Source: Tetmemena sp. SeJ-2015 (Eukaryota > Ciliophora > Spirotrichea > Sporadotrichida > Oxytrichidae). Taken from it: DNA of 12,365 nucleotides. Below the pieces are notes generated by a model. It was not told the DNA's origin, made no database searches, and worked only from the letters and a program-made list of their open reading frames with translations. Made by a program: the position numbers and the translations under genes. The DNA is taken from positions 1 through 12,365 of the forward strand of contig JAJKFJ010022553.1 of assembly GCA_027382625.1 (NCBI GenBank), in the 5' to 3' direction. Of the stretch, positions 1 through 9,353 are shown in pieces. Position 1 is the stretch's first letter; every line of letters begins with the position of its first letter.

Positions 1-1330
1 AATCACAAAATTTCCCATTAAGTTATAATTATTTTTAAAAGTATAATTTTCTTTAAATTGTTGGATTAAAAATAGGTGAAAAAATATTGAAAATTTTTTA
101 TAATGATATCTTTTTTACATCAAAACTTTTTATTTTGTTCATAAATTATTTTTGGACTAAAATTATCTTTGTTTAAAATGATTCTGATTTTAAACAAGAA
201 GATAAAATAATACTGAAAAAATTATTTTAGGAAGAAAATGAATCAAATTTTAGTCTTTTTATGTTAAAAAATAATTGTTTGCATTTTAGTTAGATTATTA
301 GTCCATCAATAAATTTCGCACAATTTAGATTTCAATAAATCAAGTAAAAATGAGGAAAAATAAATATATAATTATTTATAATTTAAAAACGATATCGAAG
401 AAAAATAAAGCAAATTTAAATATTCAAAATTAAAATTTATTGAAATATATTAATTCATACAAAATTTAAATCTTATATTTTCAAAATCAAGAGAAAACAA
501 CTTAAACTATTTTATTAATTTAATCTATTATGTACTTTCAAAACTAATAACAAATATTACTCATAAATTAAGATTAAATTTAAGCGATAATTATGGAGGT
601 ATTGGATACTAACTTTCTCATAAATTATTAAAGTTTTAAATTAAATTGAGAAATGGAATTAAAATATTTCAACAGTTAAATATTTTATTCTCCTTTATTC
701 CCAATCCAGTAATTTATTAAATAGCCCTATAAAATTTATATAAGTTTTATATATCCTTTAAGTTTTATTAAACATTAAAAATGCGTAATAACAGATTATG
801 TTAAAGTAAAAATGCATTATTTGTTAAAACTAAAGCCAATTATTTTCTATGCTTTTAATAGCAAGTAGTTAGGGTCAAAATATGAATTAAAAGCACAATA
901 AATTATAATAAATAACATATCATAAATAAAAATTTTATCTTTCATCTTTAAGGTACGATAGAAGCATTTTAATTAAAAGTAGATGCTTTAGTTAAAGAGA
1001 GATCCTTTAAGTTAAATTTCGTCTCATTAATCTCTAAGTTTTATTTTAATTCCTATTTTGTTCCAAATTTTTAAACTGGTCAGATCTTTTAGTCTTATGA
1101 TAATGCAAAAATATATGTTAGTAATTCAACTTGGATTTAAGAAAATGCAGTTTTCTTAACTTTATATTAAGAAAATCAATGGTTTTTTTATTTATAAACT
1201 TTTCATTTTTTTTCCGAAATCTTGGGAAATAAAATGCTTAAGAGTATCTGAAATAAATAAAATTTACATAAAATATTTTAAAATGAGATAGATTATCATA
1301 ACTTTAATTAAAATTTATTATAAAACTAGA
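1..1330. other. A/T-rich stretch, nothing recognised
   Basis: Very A/T-rich, with no family motif, RNA gene or clear repeat seen on either strand. Confidence 0.5.
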
Positions 1331-1555
1331 ATGTCCATAAGAAGTTCTGGGTATTTAGTTTATAAGCTTCAAAACAACGCAAAGACGTCTACATCCTGCT
1401 TTAATGGATCGTAACAGAGTTTTTAAAATTAAGTTTAATAAAATGACGAAATTAGGTTAGTCAATTACTAAAATAAAGCGATTACTAATCATAAATTAAT
1501 TAATATCAATTTAATATAGTTGTATAAACCCATTTTGCAATTATAAATTAATTGA
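1331..1555 (+). CDS. Candidate coding segment starting MSIRSSGYLVYKL
   Basis: ATG at 1331 opens a frame (TAA/TAG as Gln) that runs to TGA at 1553-1555. The first half is G/C-richer than its surroundings and encodes a Ser/Asn/Gln-rich polar segment. If the interval between the 11-bp direct repeats at 1491-1501 and 1543-1553 is removed, the frame extends to a TGA at 1680-1682 for 99 residues, adding KLIDDYSFLVLQDKNYQ. A second phase downstream (LLYEDSLKKYTLDDSMNQ, about 1629-1682) also looks coding, so the true path is unresolved. No family is recognised. Confidence 0.28.
1491..1553 (+). repeat. 11-bp direct repeats ATAAATTAATT, possible IES pointers
   Basis: Copies lie at 1491-1501 and 1543-1553, 52 bp apart, flanking an A/T-rich spacer inside the candidate frame that starts at 1331. 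Excision would remove the TGA at 1553-1555. The repeat itself is pure A/T, so a chance match in this background is quite possible. Confidence 0.3.
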
Positions 1556-1886
1556 TGATTATTCTTTCTTGGTTCTTTAAGATAAAAATTATCAATGCTG
1601 TATTTAAATAGAACCTTAAATTTTACAAGATCTTTACTTTATGAGGATTCATTAAAAAAATACACTCTGGATGATAGCATGAATTAAAAACTTACTCAAA
1701 GAGCAACAAAATCAAAAATATAAAACTTTTAATCAAAATATTAGAGTATAAAATTAATTTACAAAAACTCATCTATTATTTAAGTAAGAAAGAAAAGATT
1801 AAAATATTAAATAAGTTGATTAAATTAATTTTGTATCATTCTAATTAAAATTTTATATTGCTTTAAAATCATAATTGAAGATAATT

Positions 1887-2009
1887 GCCATCTTGGAACT
1901 TTAATGATATTCAATAATATTTATACTAGTTTCTGGAGACTACTTTTAATATGATCTCTATATTTTGAAAGCAATAAGATTATTTTATTTTTTTAAGAAA
2001 AAAATATAG
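1887..2009 (+). repeat. Dispersed repeat, copy 1
   Basis: Resembles 5016-5140 in the same orientation. The best block is an exact 13-bp match GTTTCTGGAGACT at 1929-1941, with alignable sequence on both sides: GCCAT and a TGGA-type motif about 30-40 bp upstream, then TTTAA, ATG, TCT, TAT and AGATTAT downstream. It is diverged, with several indels. Confidence 0.6.
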
Positions 2010-2053
2010 TAAAATTTAATATTTAAATTTATATAATTTAATAAAAACTTTTA

Positions 2054-2284
2054 ATGATGTTTACTTTAACTACATCTAACTACAATTTTGACTCAACTAT
2101 AGCACTGGAAACAACTCTACTTCCAATCGCGCAATCTTATAATCAAACTACTATTTTCCAAGTCTAACATGGCAGAGAACTGAGTGAACTAGCTTAATTG
2201 CATTTAATTTTATAGCTTTAATCATAGCAAAGGAGTATTGATAATGGAGAGAGTAGCTTATATCATGATAGAAATTAAGAATGA
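2054..2284 (+). CDS. Candidate small protein, 76 residues in the ciliate code
   Basis: Tandem ATGs at 2054 and 2057 open a frame ending with TGA at 2282-2284. The first 40 codons use no TAA or TAG and read as a Thr/Asn-rich segment (FDSTIALETTLLPIAQSYNQ); the rest uses several TAA/TAG as Gln. The start of the frame is G/C-richer than the sequence upstream. It converges with the minus-strand frame ending at 2302. No family is recognised; a frame of this length is common by chance when only TGA stops translation. Confidence 0.27.
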
Positions 2285-2301
2285 TAATAAATTCTGCTCA
2301 T

Positions 2302-3213
2302 TCAATTTTGATTTAAGCACTGTTGTGTAGCTGCATTTATAAAAGTAGTGATTTTTTTTTCGAATAAAAATTCCCAGACTCTAGATATCCTGCTAAAACT
2401 TAATTAAGCAAATGAAGTTTATGTTTTTGAACATTGATTGAATTTTTGGATTGATCGATTTCTATATCTGCTATAAAATCGTACCTTGTTTATTGAGTTT
2501 CTCTATGCAAAGAATGAGTTTAAGTTACTATATCTATTCCTTTCTTTGAGGTAAAAAAAAGAGAAATTTATATATAAAACAAAGCATATAACAAGTAGGC
2601 TACTTTGCTCTTTCGCATAATAAAAGATTTAATCCGAACAATATAAACAATTATAAGTGCTAAAAATATTTTAAGTTACTTTACTTAAAGGGTATTGCCT
2701 AAATTAAATTGTCTAAATAAAAAGTAAAAAATATCTAATTACTATCCTATTAAAGGAAACAAGACTTTAATATAAAACTAATGCTACTGATTTAAAATTT
2801 AAAATACAGAACTAGAAAGACTAATTTAAAATTACTTAAGGAATGTGCTTTATTGTAATCTTAGTTATTTAAGTGAACTCACTTTATTTAATCACCACTT
2901 TAGACGGTTGTGCATCTAGCTTTACAGTAGAAATAGAAACAGCCTTAATTATATTTTAATTTATCATTTATTTTTTTCCAAACTAAAAGTTTTGCTACTA
3001 TAATTGTCGCTGAGCATTTCTCAAAGCTGTTTGTATTGCTCTCCTTTCAAATAAATATGTCCTACATTCCTTATCACAATATCTAGAAATCCAAACGCAA
3101 CCATTGATATAAGTCAAACTTTGCCTAGTTAAGGATGATTTGGTATTTCTAAAAAAGAGGTTTTCGATGACTTAACTTACTTTTTCTTTCTCCAATATCT
3201 GATAGACTTCTTT
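2302..3213 (-). CDS. Candidate hypothetical protein, 303 codons in the ciliate code
   Basis: The longest TGA-free frame I traced in the window. It reads from just after a TGA at 3214-3216 to a TGA at 2302-2304, with many TAA/TAG codons read as Gln. The N-terminal third is polar: EVYQILEKEKVSQVIENLFF, then NGCVWISRYCDKECRTYLFE, where YCDKEC recalls the end of a MYND zinc finger although the later W/H/C ligands are not seen. It continues into RRAIQTALRNAQRQLQQQ. The middle has hydrophobic stretches that could be membrane segments, and the C-terminus is basic and Gln/Ser-rich. G is somewhat more frequent at codon position 1 than 2 or 3 in the first half. No family is recognised. With a single stop codon and about 11% G, one or two frames this long are expected by chance in 12 kb, so this is a candidate only. 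Confidence 0.35.
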
Positions 3214-3258
3214 TCAGATTTTGTTGTGGAAGTTGGAGGGATATTGGTGGACTTCTTT
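3205..3258 (-). other. Possible IES (45 bp, 9-bp direct repeat)
   Basis: GACTTCTTT (+ strand) occurs at 3205-3213 and 3250-3258. Removing one copy and the spacer deletes 45 bp, keeps the minus-strand frame and eliminates the TGA at 3214-3216, giving INNKEV joined to YQILEKEK. The extended frame would then begin after a TGA at 3313-3315. The spacer is not especially A/T-rich, unlike the two IESs in the ARH gene, so a small tandem duplication is an alternative. Confidence 0.35.
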
Positions 3259-3319
3259 ATTGTTTATCTATATCAAGGGATTAATATTTATTATGACTTG
3301 CAATAATTTACTTCATAAT

Positions 3320-6170
3320 TCATAAAGTTTCAAAATGATACAGTCAGTTAAGATGGGTTTTCTAATAGCTATTTAAATGGGAATTTTCAACTACTTTCTG
3401 TTAGTTTTGTATTTCAAATATAATTTTTAAAAAAATCAATAGAATAACTTAATATAAATTCTCTTAAACTCAAGCTTCTATTTTTCAATTTAAGTTCATA
3501 TAGCACTTTTAAAACGTAAGATGCAAAGATTTTCTTATAGTTTATTTATTTATTCTTAAACTTAGATTTTGCTCATCAATTACTAATTTTGCATTTTCAA
3601 TTCTAATGTTGAAATTATTTGAGTACGTAAATATCTCAAGTCTTATGATACTATTAATATTTAAATAGATATATAGCGACTGCTGACCTAAAATTCATTT
3701 TATTTTCTTCATAATCTTTTCACTATTTTCCTATTTTTTGTATATTTGAGTTAATTTATAAAAAGCAAAAGTTATTCCCAAAAAAATTATACAAAACTAA
3801 AGGAGTAAAAGGATTCTATTCTTTATTCTATATTAAATATGAAACATTTAGAGGCAATTTAAATAAAAATAAAGTTATTATATATTTTATATAATTAAAA
3901 ATAAAAGGCTTATATTCGCTATTTAAATGAGAGTATTTTATATTTTACAATTGCTTATCACTTAATAATTTTTCTTTTTCTTTGAAATAAAAAGTGTAAA
4001 ATAAAGTAAATATTTTTAAATCCAACTTAAAAATAAATATTATAAATATTTAGAGCACTTTTGGTTATTGTTTTCTACTTTAAAATATCTTTTATTTACT
4101 AATTTCAGATATGTAAACTAAAAGTTTATGCAGAGAATGATAAGTGCAATTGTTATTTTTCATTAATTTAAGAATTATAAATGATATTTTGAATTCGACT
4201 AATTTTTTTATGGTATTAAAATTCTCAAAATTACATATTGGAAATGACCTAAATAAGTTTCATTTAATTTTTCAATTTATCTAAAAGAGATATAAATAAA
4301 GAAAAGTATTTAAAACTCCATTCTTTGAAAAATTAAATTTGATAGAATTCCTTTCATTAATATTTTATCTTTTACCAAGAAATTAGCTTTAAAAATGTAA
4401 AACTGATTAAACAGCCATTGATAAAAAGATATTTAGAAGTAGTATTAATACCTCTTGCCTCATTCTAAAATTTTGTAATTATCTTGTAAATCAATTTTTC
4501 AAAGACCCCAAAGAAAATAGATTTAACTAAAAATAAAGGTTAAAGAGATAATCATAGCTATAAATTGTGTTATAAAATTATTTCTATGTTAATTTGGAGT
4601 TTACAATTTTTTTGGTTTTCAAGATTGAAACAATATTTAATTACTGGATATGAGAAAACTCAAATATTTAATTGAAATATTACGATTTTAAATAAATAAT
4701 TTATTAATCTCTTTATAAGGTAAGTTATATTAAAAATTGATTAATTTATTCTTTTTTGTCTCTTTAAGTAAATGAATTATTTATGTTTATATTAAATAGC
4801 AACTTAAGTTTGCAAGCCCTTAACTTTCAACGATTCATATAAATTGAAAGTATATTCCTCATAAAAGAAGAAATTAAAATCTCTAATTAATGCTTATCTA
4901 ATTTTATAATTAATAATTATAATTAAATCTAATTAGTAAAGACTTATCTAATAATTAAGTAAAGAAATTATTATAATCGAAGAAAGACCTTTTTTTAATT
5001 AAATTTTATTTAAAAGCCATTTATCTGGACTTTTTATTGATAAGTTAATAAAATTTATAAGTGTTTCTGGAGACTCCATTTAAATATGTATCTGTATTTC
5101 CCTAAGTTATTAGATTATCTTTATAAAAAAGGAAAAAAATTGTTTAAGATTCCTTTTAAATGAACTTTAAACATCTTTTCTCTTAAAAATGAAAGATCAA
5201 TTAATGATAATTGATTAAATGCATTTAATGAGCCAATATTTCTACAATTTATAAGAGCATTTATTTTTAGATATTTAAAATGATTTTATTTATAAAGTAA
5301 TTATTTTATTAAATAAAGAGTGCTCACAGAATTCTTAATGCGGAATAAATATATAAAATTATTTTAGTTTAGTAAATAAATTATAAATTTTTAATTGCTT
5401 TTTTAATATAAAAACTTCCTCATATATATTTATTACCTTTGTGTTAATTAATCAAGTAAATTTTTAAAAATATTTGCTCTAATAATTGAGAAATCTGTTT
5501 TGTTTTGCACTTGCATGATATCCTTTATCTTCTGTTGAATTTTAATTATTTAATTGCTTAATGTGGCTACATACATTTAAAATATATATTAGTGTGGGCA
5601 AACTTTGGGTTAAATTCTTGTATGGCTTTCTTTTTGTAGGTGAATTTCGAATTACAAAATCTCAAATGCGTTTCCAATAAATAATTTTTTAAAAAAATAA
5701 GAGTAAGAAATTACAAATCGCTAATACATCTCCTTATGGATTCTTAAAACATTAAATTATAATTTGAACATATCACTGGAATTTGTTATTTTAAAATTAA
5801 ATATTTGCTTAACCAAATTAAATTATCATATTAAAGAGCTCTTAAAATTTGAAATAAAATAACTTTGTATTGACTCTACTTCTATAATTGAAATTATAAT
5901 TTATATTTTAATTAGAAGATTATTTATGTTAACTTAAAAAAAATAAAATTGAATAGCATCACTAGCATAAGCTTAAACAAGAATATTTAATCCTTAATTG
6001 TTTTAATGACTTAAGAAGTATAGATATATAAAAAATAACTAATGTTAAATTTTTTAATCAAATTATTTTTTTATGATATATTTAATTACTAATTAAATTT
6101 CTCATTATTTTCATACTTAATAAGAATAAATAAAATATTTTATTAATAATATCAATTAAGAATTTATTTT
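3320..6170. other. A/T-rich stretch, nearly featureless
   Basis: Apart from one dispersed-repeat copy (5016-5140) I see no supported gene. At 3425-3540 (minus) about 40 codons lack any of the three stop triplets (for example KKIFASYVLKVLYELKLKNR), and at 5590-5680 (+) a slightly G/C-richer patch occurs. Neither matches a known family. Confidence 0.45.
5016..5140 (+). repeat. Dispersed repeat, copy 2
   Basis: Partner of 1887-2009; the exact GTTTCTGGAGACT core lies at 5063-5075. It is embedded in otherwise featureless A/T-rich DNA. Its nature (old small mobile element or duplicated spacer) cannot be told from two diverged copies. Confidence 0.6.
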
Positions 6171-6281
6171 TTTTCTAAAAAATATTAGGAGAATCGAACG
6201 AATCGGAGGTAAAATATTATGAGATAAAATTAATAGTAGACATTATTTGAAGACTGATGTTCAATGGTTAAGTCTATATGA

Positions 6282-6434
6282 GTGTTTTTACTTAAGTTCA
6301 AACCCCATAGAAAAATATAATTTTTTTATTTTTTTTTGACAAATATCAGCAGCAGTAATAGTAGTAATAGCATGTAGCACTAGCAGTAGTAACATATTGG
6401 AGAGTATTTTAGTGACGATGAAAAGAGGAGATGA
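6282..6434 (+). CDS. Candidate coding segment over a Ser/Asn/Gln-rich trinucleotide tract
   Basis: Frame between TGAs; over the tract it reads SSSNSSNSMQHQQQQHIGEY and ends FSDDEKRR before TGA at 6432-6434. The neighbouring phase reads the same tract as eight glutamines (CAG, TAA and TAG codons mixed), which would be natural in a TAR=Gln ciliate. Which phase is used, if any, cannot be decided. No start codon or family is recognised. Confidence 0.22.
6347..6391 (+). repeat. Imperfect CAG/TAG/TAA trinucleotide tract
   Basis: CAG three times, then TAA, TAG, TAG, TAA, TAG, then CATGTAGCAC and TAGCAGTAGTAA. Nearly every third position fits the pattern NAR or its shift, so it is a diverged triplet microsatellite. 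Confidence 0.7.
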
Positions 6435-6477
6435 GAATTTTATTAGCGGATAGAATAGTTTAAAAGAGGAAGTTTGA

Positions 6478-6690
6478 AAATATTAGGAATGTTACAAAAA
6501 AGTGAAAAATCAAGTAGCTGATGAGTTAGTCTCAAAAGTACGCAATTAAGATCACAACAGTTTAAATTTAGAGTGTTTTATTAATTAAACATAAGGCATT
6601 TATACATTTCTTTAACAATCGCGTTAATCTCTAGTTGATTGCTAGAGGATTCTTCCAATAATACAGAAATTATTTTCTATTAGAATATGA
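6478..6690 (+). CDS. Candidate coding segment, 70 residues
   Basis: Frame between TGAs at 6475-6477 and 6688-6690 in a G/C-richer patch. It reads KKVKNQVADELVSKVRNQ, then CFINQTQGIYTFLQQS and LVDCQRILPIIQKLF, with a helical, charged look. The same phase stays interrupted only by TGA at 6820, 7021 and 7315. No start or family is recognised, and chance cannot be excluded. Confidence 0.25.
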
Positions 6691-6822
6691 GAATTTTTTA
6701 AAAATGCTTTTTAAATATTTTTTTCTTCAAATAGTTTTAACTAAATAAATCCTAACTATATGATTTTCAAATAGCTTTAATCAATTAACTTTAAATTAAA
6801 AAAATAATTGTTTTAAAAGTGA

Positions 6823-7023
6823 CCAGCAGGTTTACCCGATTTTTAAATTGCATAAAATGAAAAAAGGCAATTATATTAAAATCTATAGTTGATTAAAATA
6901 ATAGTTCAATAATTTCTTTAACACAAGTTCTAATATTTAAACTCATAAATAAAAAATCATTACCTTCCTCGCGCGTAGTAGCTTTTATACAAGCTTGAGA
7001 TGTAGGTAGTTGTCAGTTACTGA
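6823..7023 (+). CDS. Candidate coding segment, 66 residues
   Basis: Same phase as the segment ending at 6690, between TGAs at 6820-6822 and 7021-7023. It begins PAGLPDFQIAQNEKRQ and later reads HYLPRAQQLLYKLEM. It depends on many TAA/TAG codons as Gln and has no recognised family. Confidence 0.2.
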
Positions 7024-7317
7024 ATCAAGCTATAATTTTTTATATATTTTTGGTTGAGTAAGCTGAGTGGCAAATTAGGTAAGGGCTTAGTTCTTAAAAA
7101 AGTTAAAAATGAAGTTTAAATTATTTCTTTCAATTATGCGATAAATTTATATTTTTATAATAAACTCGAAGAAGTATTCTATTTTATCACAAGACAGAAA
7201 GAATAGTAATAGTTATTGTTGAAATTTTTATCAACTGCACTAGTATTTGTAAATAAAAGAAGTTACTATTGTTAGAAAAAAGGTAAAAATTAATAAATTT
7301 TTAGATTCTAATTTTGA
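7024..7317 (+). CDS. Candidate coding segment, 97 residues
   Basis: Same phase again, ending at TGA 7315-7317. It contains LSKLSGKLGKGLVLKKVKNE and LEEVFYFITRQKEQQQ. Counting about 80 codons from 7060, G falls at codon position 1 about twice as often as at position 2 and more often than at position 3, which is the bias expected of coding DNA. No family is recognised. Confidence 0.27.
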
Positions 7318-9353
7318 AATAAATTTCTTTTTTTAATTAAATATACAGAGCAATCAAATTTGACAATGAAAATAATTTATATGTTTTTAAAAAAATATAT
7401 TTATTCAGTCAGTCTGATTGTAAAATTACTGAATTCATAGAAACTTTATTTAATTGGGCTAATTTATCTTTTGAAATTTAACATTCTTGTGTTTCATATT
7501 ATTTTCCAACAAAATTTATTTGAATTCAAAGCTGAATAACTTGATTCTATTTAAATATATAATGAAATTATTTTTATTTAAGTAAAATATATTCATTCAT
7601 ATATAATATTTATAAATAAATGGGAATTTAATTTCATTTTAGTTTACTTATTCTAATAAATTAAATTTTAATTTCAAATTTTAATGGCATTCATCAGAGT
7701 CTAAATTTGTTTTATTTTCTAATTATAAATATTTTTTAATATGTTTTTTGGCTTTATCAGATTAATTTATATCACTAATGAATCTCAAAAATTCCCTGAC
7801 ATCGAATAATTTTTGTTCAGACTTGGGATTTTTATTGATTATTTGCCAGTCATATGATTTGAAATTATACTGAAAATAAGTTTTATTTTTGGACTATTTA
7901 TTTTCTAAAAGAGTAAAATAATATTGTTATATGATTTTATAATCTATTCTTTTTCATATTTTTCATTGTTTTAATTCAAATTCTACTACTATCTTTTCTC
8001 CTTTGGATGGTAAATTAAGATTTTTAGGTTATAAATAATTGAAGAATTTACTCATTTTTAGCAATTATTTTGAGGACTAAAGGATTTATTCATATTTTTT
8101 AGGTAAAAAACTCTGTTTATATAAAGGATTAACTTACTCATATATAAATCAAATGCATAATTCGTGTCATAATATCAGGAAAGATATCATGAAGAGACTC
8201 TAGCTATTTCAACTCAAATAAAGTAGTCTTATAATAAAATAAAATTCGTTTATAAATATTATACCTAAGAATTTAATATTAAAAAAAAAATTTAAAAAAA
8301 TTAAAAAATAAGTTGCAATTAAAGTTTATCTTTAATTTTATTTTAGTTAATTTAAAATAGAAATAAATTTTAATTCCTTAAATTTAAATTCATTAAGTAA
8401 AATTAATATAAAATAAATTAAAAGGGGAGGGAATTAATGATTGTTAACTTAAATAACGGAGATATTTAAAAAAAGGGAAATTTTAAATTCTTTTTAAAAA
8501 CCCAAAAATTTTTGCTTTTTTCAAAAATTTTTTTTTTTTTAAAAAATGATTTTAATTAAAAATATCATCTTAAAAATTTTAAATTTTTTGAAATTTTTAT
8601 TAAAAATAGTTGAAAGTTATTAAAATATCGCTCAATTTATTTCGATAGTTATATTTCCTGTAAGAGTTTTTACTCAAAATTTATTATGTTTAAAAAGATT
8701 TGTATAATTAAAAATAGAAAAATTCTTTATTTTTTAAAAAAAAAGAAATGATTTTATTTTAAGTTTTAAAATTAACCCCAAAAATTTAAATTTTTTATTT
8801 TATAATTTTCAAAAAAAGAAAAAAAAAATTTAAAATAACTTTTAAAAAATTTATATTTTTACTTCTTTGTAGGCATTTCCATAATTAATAAGATTTATGT
8901 TTTTGATTTACACTATAATTAAAGAGTAGAAAATGAATTGCTGGAAAAGTTAAAATCCTTCTACTTGATAAAGCACAAGATTTTTATATTATCTTAAACA
9001 ATAAATTTTACTTATCTAAATAAGTTTGTTTTAAATCTTAATTTTATTAATTTGTTTTATAATTAGTTTCTTTGTTTTAAATCTACATGAAATTTAAATT
9101 CATTATTGCGTAAGAAATTAAGTAAATTTATGTTTCAAAATAATTTGAAAGTAGAATTTTGATTTTTAGCATCATTAAATATCTATTTTTAAGTGGCAAC
9201 AATTTTAATATCTTCTTCTACTTCTTAAGATGGGATATTGCTCTTAACTTAAATTAATATTTTGTTTCTCTAAAATTATATAGATATTTAATGGTTTATG
9301 TCATCATTGTCATTTCTCATTTTATAATTTGATCAATGTTCCAAGAAGTTATG
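7318..9353. other. A/T-rich stretch downstream of the ARH gene
   Basis: No recognised gene, RNA or mobile element on either strand. It includes the homopolymer-dense part at 8270-8860. A patch at about 9180-9350 is slightly richer in G and C and could hold more of the ARH 3' region, but no family residues are visible. Confidence 0.45.
8270..8860. other. Homopolymer-dense A/T low-complexity stretch
   Basis: Long A and T runs, including a T run near 8530, with short AAAGGG and AACCCC islands. Its texture differs from the surrounding A/T-rich DNA. No gene or repeat unit is seen. It may be germline-limited spacer or a poorly assembled segment; similar texture recurs at about 10220-10330 and 12310-12365. 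Confidence 0.5.

Noticed and set aside
5590..5690. Upstream ARH segment suggested by GGGTTAA shared with the 10146 region.
   Set aside because: The match is only 7 bp and the surrounding translation (LWVKFLYGFLF) has no ARH N-terminal features.
6255..6307. tRNA-like sequence with a possible A box (TTCAATGGTTAAG) and B box (GTTCAAACCCC).
   Set aside because: The spacing is about five bases too short, the T stem does not pair and no acceptor stem forms; at most a tRNA-derived relic.
6475..7317. TGA as a tryptophan codon, which would join the phase into one long frame.
   Set aside because: The homologous ARH gene uses TGG for every visible Trp, and if all three stop triplets were sense, openness would carry no information. 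It cannot be supported from this window.
8770..8790. Ciliate telomere repeat (C4A4).
   Set aside because: Only a single AACCCCAAAAA occurs, with no tandem array.
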